Below are positions 56,489 through 64,000 of a DNA stretch of 64,000 bases, in pieces. The notes beneath the pieces were generated by a model. It did no database searches, had not been told where the DNA came from, and saw only the letters and a program-made list of their open reading frames with translations. Source of the stretch: Paramacrobiotus metropolitanus (lineage: Eukaryota > Tardigrada > Eutardigrada > Parachela > Macrobiotidae); NCBI RefSeq assembly GCF_019649055.1, contig NW_026570298.1:124001-188000 (forward strand), in the 5' to 3' direction. Made by a program: the position numbers and the translations under genes. Numbering within the stretch: position 1 is the stretch's first letter; the number at the start of each line of letters is the position of its first letter.

Positions 56489-58564
56489 ATGTTCCTGTAC
56501 GAAGAAAAAGGCGTTGCATGCCATCCCGTGTACCAGTGGAATTCCGTGGAAGTGCTAACAAAGAGCGGTCTTTTTCAGCACGGTGAAGTGATCGACGTGC
56601 TGGAGAACGGTCTCATAGTGGACTTCCGCTGTAGCGGACAGCGAGCGCTGTTCGTCAACCGCGACAATATCTTTCTCGGTTCCCTCATCCCGTGTTGCGC
56701 GGGATACTCTCATTGCAACGACGCAATGCGGCGCCATCCCAAGGCGACGGAGAACGCCCCGCGTGGAGATACTGTGTCGCTCACAGCCGGGTGCTGCGTG
56801 GCTGTGGTATCCTGGCCGACTTATCAGTGAGGTCAGGTCCTTCCTGATGCAAGGCATCCGTCTGGTGATCGCGGAATGGGAACTGAATGGTTGCACACAG
56901 ACGGATGTGTTCCCCGCTGAGCAAGTGCGTTTGCCGCCGTCCAAGGCCGATCTGGATCAACGAGCGCTGCAGTCGTCGGATTTCGTCGTACGAGAGTGTC
57001 GTTTACCGGAGAATTATTGGTCTACCGTTACGTCTATGACAGAAAAGCGCTTTCGTGAAGAAATTGAAACGAGAAAGATGGTGCGTGTTGTGTCGGTGCT
57101 CAGTGAAGTGCTCAAGTATGTGCAGCATAGCGGCCCGCCGCCGCTGACAAAAGACGACCTAGTAAGTATCGTGACTCGTGAGATTCGGGTGTATACTGTG
57201 TACGTACTTCCATTAGTCCAATGTGCCTCAAGTTCAATTATGGATGGACTATTTTGAACACCACTATATGCGCACAAACAGCCTCTCTTATAGCTCAGTC
57301 TGTTCCAGCAGAAGGGTGGTTTAAAACCAAGGGTGGTTTTAAACCAGTATTTTTTTGAATTTGACCCTTATTTTCCTAATAGCTTTTGTGCCGTGTTAAA
57401 ACCTGGATAATTCTTAAATAGGTTATGACACCGCGTGACAGATTGTTCAACATACAGAGTACAAAGTGCAAACTGCTGGAATTAACGCTGCCCGGCAGTC
57501 AATTTAGGGCTGAGTCAGTTTTCACTTTTCTCCAGTTTTCGGGAACAAGTGAGCCCGCTGTCAGAATATGACAGCACTCTTGCCAACGATACTACGCGGT
57601 GTTATGTTGATTGTTAGGATCGGTAGTTGTTGGGATCAGTGGGTGTTGAGACCAGTAGTGCGTCATGTAGTGCGTCGCTGAGGAAGGGTACTCGTACAGT
57701 AGACTCAGACTTTATATAAGGCACACTGGAGTTCTTAATAGTATTCATTTGGAGCAGGAATCCATGTACGACTGGACCAGTTTTGGCCCTCCGCGGCTAA
57801 AGAGCATGTCATCTTTTAACCCTACGAGAAAACGCAAACACCCAGGTGCAATCGCGCAATTGGGAGTGAGAGGTCGTATACCTGCAGAGACGCATCTCCT
57901 GCGGGAGATTTTCCAGTCATTGGATAGCGTCAGCCGTGTGCAACTGCGTCGTGTGTGTCCGCTATGGAATTTTGTCTTAACCGGCACGGACAGCGGCAAA
58001 GTTGTCCGTATTTCCTTCGGGTCCACTCCGTTATTCCCAACGGAAGTGGAGTTTTTTGAAACTCTGTACGCCGCTGTCAGTGGGATGCTCAAATGCATAA
58101 ATCAGTCAACCGAGAGACTGATTATCGAGAATCTGCCGCACCAGCACACGGACTGCGCACTGACGCTCATTCGCTGGATGCTACGGAATATCCACATAAA
58201 GTAGCTTATCTGTTCTGATGTGGAATTCAACTGGGAGGACTTTTACCCCTACGACATGGCGGCTTTTGGGCCGTTGGGTACTGTGGGCTGTGCCGGTATC
58301 CGTTGTCTGGCGCGGTCTTTCCAGGCCTTGGCGCCGTTCTGTACGGAACTGCGGATGCGCGGATGTCAGTTCAACTGCTATGAACGGACGAAAGCGAAGA
58401 TTGCGGATGCTACCATTAAACTGAATGCAGTCACTGCAGTGCATGTTGAAGCGCAGTTCTGGCAGCTTTACGACGCCCATCTGTCCGGCGATGGAGTGAA
58501 TGTGGAGGAAACCGCCGAATGGATCCGCACAGGATCGGAACGGCTTCGCGAGCTGGTCGCTCAG
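56489..58564 (+). pseudogene. TKF-9 exons 1-2: Tudor/KH0-like + F-box gene, broken
   Basis: Exon 1 56489-57161 (start MFLYEEKGVACHPVYQWNS, donor gtaagt) has one extra C near 56757 (GCCCCG against GCCCG in TKF-8). The second Tudor-like repeat and KH0-like part (FVVRECRLPENYW) are therefore in another frame. Exon 2 57758-58564 (269 codons, acceptor GGAGCAG, donor gtgaaa) has a TAG at 58202-58204 where relatives read KQLIF. The F-box (LLREIFQSLDSVSRVQLRRVCPLW) lies before the stop and the leucine-rich remainder after it. Exon 3 is probably the partial exon at the end of the window. Very close to TKF-8, so both arose from a late duplication. Confidence 0.75.
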
Positions 58565-59827
58565 GTGAAAAATATAGAAATTTTGTAGAACGTGTAAATT
58601 TGTTTGCATTAACGTTTGAACATTACTTTGGTATTGGACGAAAGTAGACATAATGCTGTTGTCAAGACCAGACATGACATATGCTTGCATATCTTGTAAA
58701 TACAGATTAAAAGTCGGGCATTTGCCTTGTTTATTTTTGGTTGTACATGTTACCATGTTAAAATTCTTGAACGGTTCGCATCTTCAAGCAATATAAAATA
58801 ACTTGAAACTAGTATAGAAGGTCGTAACCGCCCTTAGTGCAAGCGAGCGAGCGTGTAAGACTTTTAACACCAACAACAGTAAACATGCGGGGGTCTGTCT
58901 TACCGTTCCCAGCTGCATCATATGCTGGGACATATCAGTAAGCTGTTTACGTCAGACGTCCTATACTATGTCGGTCCTGGCACCGACTTTCAGAATAAGA
59001 CGACCGTATTTGTTTGTACATCCTTTTATTGGGTATAAATAGGGTATAGAAGGGTACATCCTTTTATTAGGTAATGAAGTCTGCTGTAAATTTTTAATAA
59101 GAACCCCATTTTTTAATAAGAACCACAGCAAAACCCGATAAATGATCTCATACAATTCTGGCAACCCGCAAACTTGTCTGTTTGTTATAGACAGAAAGCG
59201 ATTATTAAACAGATGTCTGTCTGTGCAGAAGTAGCGGTAACTATTTTTCAAATTAAACATGTTCAGGCTACCGGGTCATAGCTGGCTTAGTGAGGCCAGC
59301 CCACTGACACGACACTGAAGTCCACGGACACGACCACCAGTACTGACAGGCAACTTAGAAGCACGAGGACCCAGTTGTGGTTGGACTTCAGGTTCGAGCG
59401 TAGGCTCAAAATGAAGCTTAGAAAGTACTTTATTTTTTACCATTTTTATAAATGCCACTGATATCATACATAAGTTTAAAAAAGCACTCAAAGTTGGTAT
59501 TGAGTAGCGTTCCGTGACGTCGGTATGCGCAGATCAAGGGCAAAGAGAGTCGCGAAGCAAAAACTTGAAACGAGAATAAAACATATCCTTATGTCAAATA
59601 CAATATAGAAGAAACATTATTCCACTCAGTGGGATGCGTTTCTGCTGTGACTGCAAGAAATAAGAAGAGTAGTTGGCCTTCACTGCACGGAAAGCGCAGG
59701 CTTAAGGAAGTTGAATGTAAAAGTATGATTCAAATAACAAAAAGTGGTTAATCAAGTAAAAGCGAGAAAACAAGGGTAAGTGGTGGCGGAAAATGATATA
59801 GTAATTATGATAATAACCGATAAGGTA
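58565..59827. other. Presumed TKF-9 intron 2, first part
   Basis: No gene recognised. Short inverted and repeated stretches occur (GAAGGGTACATCCTTTTATT and its neighbours near 59020-59070). Confidence 0.35.
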
Positions 59828-60080
59828 CTACTTACGACGGAAAACGATAAAGTAACTGGCAGTTAAACAACATGAATAAATGAATGCGAAACCAACTTTT
59901 CCAAAACCCATTCGAGTCCATGATTTTGGGATGTCAGAGCCATTGCAGTTAAACACCAGTGGCTCTTCATTTTCTTGCGCGTACTGGCATGCGGAAGATT
60001 CGAAACAACGAAATTCGGTTCCGGTGATGAATAAAAGCAGGAGCAGATACGCGAGAATTTGTTCGAAGATGGCGGTTTGC
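59828..60080 (-). CDS. Possible exon of a small secreted or membrane protein
   Basis: From ATG at about 60080 the minus frame reads MQTAIFEQILAYLLLLLFIT (a signal-peptide-like start). A Cys-containing hydrophilic stretch (FRCFESSACQYAQEN) follows, then a membrane segment (VGFAFIYSCCLTASYFIV). It meets a donor GTAAGT at about 59834. The next exon was not found. Antisense within the presumed TKF-9 intron. Family unknown. Confidence 0.35.
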
Positions 60081-60112
60081 ATTTGACAAATCATATAGTG
60101 AATATTTGACAC

Positions 60113-62455
60113 TCAATTTTTTGCGTTCAGTGGCGGCACTATCTGGCTGTGGTGGTTTTTTCGTGCCGTATTCGGTGGCACAGTGGCTTCGCAACCTGTA
60201 ATCAATCGCCGATAGTGTCGGTTTGCCACCCTTAGCTAGCAGGCTGTAGACTTAGGTGACTATCCTGGTTAGCATACCAAGGGTCTACCGGGTAGGCCTT
60301 GTTCTTTTTTACCTTGTCCGTGGGAATGGGAACGACGACTTGCCTTCACTTCAGGTAACGGATGCTTTGAACGATATCCGTATCGCAGTGCCAAATCTGG
60401 CATTCTACCGTTAAGCAAGGATAGTTGAAGCCGTCCAAGGGGGTGGCCTTTATTTCTTTCACCTCATTCCGGCTGTTGAACTGTAATTTCCGCGCATGAG
60501 GGCTCGTCATTGGTGACAGATTTTTTTAGGGCCCTCGTTTTCATGAGATGCTCTTTGCCACATGTTCTGCACGATGCTGGTATCTTATTTTCCAGATGGG
60601 TGCTGGTATTGCATGGACCGGCAGGTAGGCCTGTTTAAATCTAAGCGCGGAATTTCAATGCCGTGTGGTACAGAGATCCCATACTCCATAAACTCCATGT
60701 GGAGGACTATTGCCTGTCTTCCCGCCTGATGGCTTCTTCCTTTTAGGGTGTTGGGGGGGCAAGAGTTAGCCGTGTGATCTGCTTCATTTCGTTTTTTCTC
60801 AACTGCCTCTGGGGTTTTGGTATCGGGATAGGCTGGGGCACCCCATAGGTGCAGCTGGTTTGGTTTGCAAGCCACTCTTTCTGTTTGCGGCTTTGTCTGT
60901 GTGGAGGTTTCAGCTCCATGTCAATTATTGCGGTTGTTGGCGTCGGCCATATGTGGATCTGACGTGTCAATGCTCGGACGATTTTTGTCTGCTCCGGTCG
61001 AGTTTAGGAAAACAACGTCTCGAATCACTGATCTACCAGTTATTAAAGGCATTTGTCTGTAGTTATTTGTAGCTGGTCTGCTTCTACTCGAGTCTTCATG
61101 CGGGACCTGAGAGCCGTCTCTCGATGTCGTATCACAGTTACCCAGGTTTTGCACTTCCCGACGGGCGGCTTTTTGCTGCTATGAGCTGCGACCACGTTTT
61201 CTTGAGAGAGATAATTATGTTGTACAGCTCCAGCAACCACCTTAGGCCTTTCAACGCAGTGTAGCTTTTGCTAGAGTTTTGTTCTGGCTCGAGGCAACTG
61301 GCAGGGATCTGCATCCTGCGGCTCGATACTAAAACGATACGGGTACTTCCAAAAATTGTTGACGGATCGCTCCAAGTTCTGTCTGGTCGAATCTGTCGAT
61401 ACTCACTGACGCGAATTTACTGGTGGTTCAGTGGTTATCTTTAAGTTGGTTAACTGATCCCGCCGAAAAGCTGTGAAATCAGGATCAAATGGCCGGCAAA
61501 AGATCTGTTAAAATGACCAAAAAACTTTAATCTGGGTCCAGCCTTGACAAGCCCTTCGTAAATCGACTGCCGATCCACACTTCAATTCTGCAGAACAATT
61601 TTGTGTGATGCCATTCTGGCGGTTCCTCGGTAAGGACGGAGTTGATTTCGCTCAGCAACTCCAGATAAACGTAATCGGGGTCAATTGAACGAATGTATTT
61701 GCAATCGCTTGATTCTACGTTGCATAATTTGGACGATGCATTATTGGATACTACGTTGCAATATTTACCTTTAAGCTTTAGTAAAGGTATCCTTTGATTG
61801 TGATAAATGGCTTTAAGTAAGTTTCATAGCGGCGGCCACAATTTGTTTCAAGCGCAAAGGCGCAATAAATCGGGAACCTGCTTGAACTGTTGCAACTGTC
61901 GAGCTGCGGGTTCTACTGGTGGGTCAACCACCGATCTAGATTAAACCGCTAGTTCAGGTTCTTGTATACCTTGTGATAGCGACATCGGGTTTGCTTGTGA
62001 ACGTGATTCGTTTGGTCACATTCTTGTTGCAGCTGGCAACGATTCGGACGTCGCCAGATGCAGCAAAAATGTTGCATCTGTCTTTTATTTTAAAAACAAA
62101 ACAAATAAAAATTGCTTTAATTCCTAGTCCGTGTCACGCAAGTACTATCAGTTTTTTTTGGAGTCTCGGAACATCAGTGAGTAGCAGTCTCGAGATGGCG
62201 ACGGCACAGCCATATAAGTTTGAGCAGCAGTTGATTGGCTTCGATTGGGCCGGCTGGATTCTAAAATACAGCCGAGCTGTTTATGCCTGCTTGGTCTTTC
62301 TGCATTTTGGAAACTAAGCAATTGCCTACTGAAAGCTTGCCGGAAAAAACATTTTAAAAGTTGAACATTTCCCTTTTTACAATGCTCAACGCCGTTTTGA
62401 TAGATCAAAAGTTCTTCAGTTTTGGTAAACGTTGTTCCCGTGATTTATTTTGCCG
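60113..62455. other. Presumed TKF-9 intron 2, middle part, no gene assigned
   Basis: Coding-like stretches on the minus strand (EIKATPLDGFNYPCLTVECQ near 60430; DPDYVYLELLSEINSVLTEE near 61660) are not recognised and are not continuous. They may be remains of one old insertion. Confidence 0.35.
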
Positions 62456-63705
62456 TCGTAAAACCAAGTTCTGGACCGAAAACGAACTTTCCGGAGCAGG
62501 TCCAAATTTACGCCCCCATACAATAGAACGGTGGCTTCGTTTGTATTGAACAGATGGTTCTCTGCGTGACGGTTAACAGCTCATCCAACACACCACCTAA
62601 ACCCGTCAAAATTCTCAGACTGGGTCAAAATATACGGTTTCACCTTACATAAGTACCGCGGGTTCGCTTATAATGCCCGGATGGCTTTCCGTGTGACGGT
62701 TCTTCCAAAACACGCCACCTGGACCGGTCAAAATTTCCGGACCGGGTCCAAATTTACGCCCCGCCATACATTAGTACGGCGGGTTCGTCAAAAATGCCCG
62801 GGTGGTTCTATGCGTGACGGTTCTTCCAAAACACGCCACCTGGACCGGTCAAAATTTCCGGATCGGGTCCAAATTTACGCTCCCGCCATACATTAGTACG
62901 GCGGGTTCGTCAATAATGCTCGGGTGGTTCTCTTCGTGACGGTTCTTCCAAAATACGCCACCTGGGCCGGTCAAAATTTTTGGACCGGGTCAAAATTTAC
63001 GGCCCTGCTATACTTTAGTACGGCGGGTTCGTCAGAAACGCCCGGGCGGTTTTCTGCGTGACGGTTCTTCCAAGACACGCCACCTGGACCGGTCAAATTT
63101 CCGGACCGGGTCCAAATTTACGCCTCCGTCATACATTAGTACGGCGGGTTCGTCAAGAATGCCCGGGTGGTTCTCTTCGTGACGGTTCTTCCAAAATACG
63201 CCACCTGGGCCGGTCAAAATTTTTGGACCGGGTCAAAATTTACGGCCCTGCCATACTTTAGTACAGCGGGTTCGTCAATAATGCCCGGGTGGTTCTCTGC
63301 GCGACGGTTCTTCCAAAACACGCCACCTGGACCGGTCAAAATTTCCGGTTAGGGTCCAAATTTACGCCCCCGCCATACATTAGTACGGCGGGTTCGTCAA
63401 TAATGCCCGGGTGGTTCTCTGCGTGACGGTTCTTCCAAAATACGCCACCTGGGCCGGTCAAAATTTTTGGACCGGGTCCAAATTTACGCCCCCGCCATAC
63501 ATTAGTACGGCGGGTTCGTCAATAATGCCCGGGTGGTTCTCTGCGTGACGGTTCCAAAACACGCCACCTGGACCGGTCAAAATTTCCGGACCGGGACCAA
63601 ATTTACGGCCCTGCTATACTTTAGTACGGCGGGTTCGTCAATAATGCCCGGGTGGTTCTCTGCGTGACGGTTCTTCCAAAACACTCTACCTGGGCCGGTA
63701 AGTAC
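62456..63705 (+). repeat. 122-bp satellite, about ten copies
   Basis: Unit landmarks are GTACGGCGGGTTCGTCA, GACGGTTCTTCCAAAACACG, CACCTGGACCGGTCAAAATT and CCGGGTCCAAATTTACG. The landmark GGGTTCG starts at 62660, 62781, 62903, 63025, 63146, 63268, 63390, 63512 and 63631, giving a period of 119-122. The first copy is degenerate. Copies alternate between two slightly different types (ACACGCC..GGACC and ATACGCC..GGGCC), suggesting a higher-order dimer. Confidence 0.9.
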
Positions 63706-63737
63706 TGATAAATTTTGTGGTACCTTCTCGATTGTTT

Positions 63738-63875
63738 CAGCGGGGGGCTGCGCCCCCCGCACCCCCTGCTTATTGGGGCTCCGCCCCAAACCCCGGCCAG
63801 GGGCCTCGCCCCTGCACCCCGGGGACCCAGCTCTCCGCGTGACGCACTACAACTTAAAAACGCTCGCTCGCTTCG
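63738..63875. repeat. GC-rich stacked palindromes
   Basis: GCGGGGGGCTGCGCCCCCCGC, GGGGCTCCGCCCC and GGGGCCTCGCCCC follow one another, then a CGCTCGCTTCGCTCGCTCGC stretch. Each can fold on itself. Base composition is far from that of the neighbourhood. Confidence 0.7.
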
Positions 63876-63959
63876 CTCGCTCGCTTGATTATGTAGATCA
63901 GTAGATATAATTTATCATAAAGGTCTGCTGATGCTTGAAGCATATGGTGTCTTACGCAG

Positions 63960-64000
63960 TGTGTGACGCGTGTCCAAAGCTATGATCCGCGTTTAACGAC
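63960..64000 (+). CDS. TKF terminal exon (exon 3), cut by window end, probably TKF-9
   Basis: After an acceptor TTACGCAG the frame reads CVTRVQSYDPRLTT, matching YVTDFQGCDPRLTT at the start of TKF-8 exon 3. As the only family exon 3 after the TKF-9 exon 2, it is taken to be its last exon, which makes intron 2 about 5.4 kb with the satellite inside. It could instead belong to a further copy. Confidence 0.75.

Noticed and set aside
60250-62350. Possible LTR-type element on the minus strand
   Set aside because: A TGGCGACG-like primer site near 62055 and an AATAAA nearby hinted at one, but no pair of LTRs and no gag or pol motif could be recognised.
62681-63352. Several frames of 60-70 aa with repeated motifs
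   Set aside because: All derive from the 122-bp satellite, which stays open in more than one frame because of its composition.

Overview
This is a eukaryotic, animal-type window. Genes have short phase-0 introns with GT..AG signals, seven-transmembrane chemoreceptor genes are present, and DNA transposons, non-LTR elements and foldback repeats are dense. The gustatory-receptor-like genes and intron style suggest a small ecdysozoan invertebrate. A tardigrade would fit, but this is an inference; nothing in the sequence fixes the species.

The backbone is a tandem array of nine members of one gene family, all on the + strand (called TKF-1 to TKF-9 here). Each complete member has three exons joined in phase 0. 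Exon 1 (about 222 aa) holds two Tudor/Agenet-like repeats followed by a KH0-like segment, in the order seen in the N-terminus of FMRP/FXR proteins. Exon 2 (about 250-290 aa) holds a basic KRK motif, an F-box and a leucine-rich region. Exon 3 (about 50-100 aa) is a conserved DPR..TT.YR..WTV module, often with an acidic tail. TKF-1, TKF-3 and TKF-5 read open throughout. TKF-2, TKF-4 and TKF-6 are pseudogenes. TKF-7, TKF-8 and TKF-9 carry frameshifts in exon 1, and TKF-9 also has a stop in exon 2. The window ends inside what is probably the last exon of TKF-9.

Region by region: 0.2-2.2 kb TKF-1; 3.9-7.9 kb an open R2-type LINE with a 25-bp target duplication and a MITE in its 5' part; 8.3-11.1 kb TKF-2; 12.2-22.8 kb TKF-3, whose first intron holds a copia fossil, a piggyBac relic, a small three-exon gene and a dead LINE; 23.5 kb TKF-4 relic; 25.6-32 kb a minus-strand chemoreceptor cluster (one open gene, at least one pseudogene) with an ORF1-like gene in an intron; 32.6-37.4 kb LINE remnant, MITE, large foldback and palindromic repeats; 38.2-41.1 kb TKF-5; 41.4-44.2 kb LINE fossil and TKF-6 relic; 45.0-49.1 kb TKF-7; 50.6-51.5 kb LINE fossil; 52.0-54.7 kb TKF-8; 54.8-56.1 kb receptor remnant and repeat element; 56.5-58.6 kb TKF-9; 58.6-64 kb low-information DNA, a 122-bp satellite and the terminal exon.

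If the domain reading is right, the TKF proteins would be substrate adaptors of SCF-type ubiquitin ligases that use an FXR-like Tudor pair as the recognition end. The array shows birth-and-death evolution: repeated duplication, decay mainly in exon 1, and transposons landing in introns and promoters.
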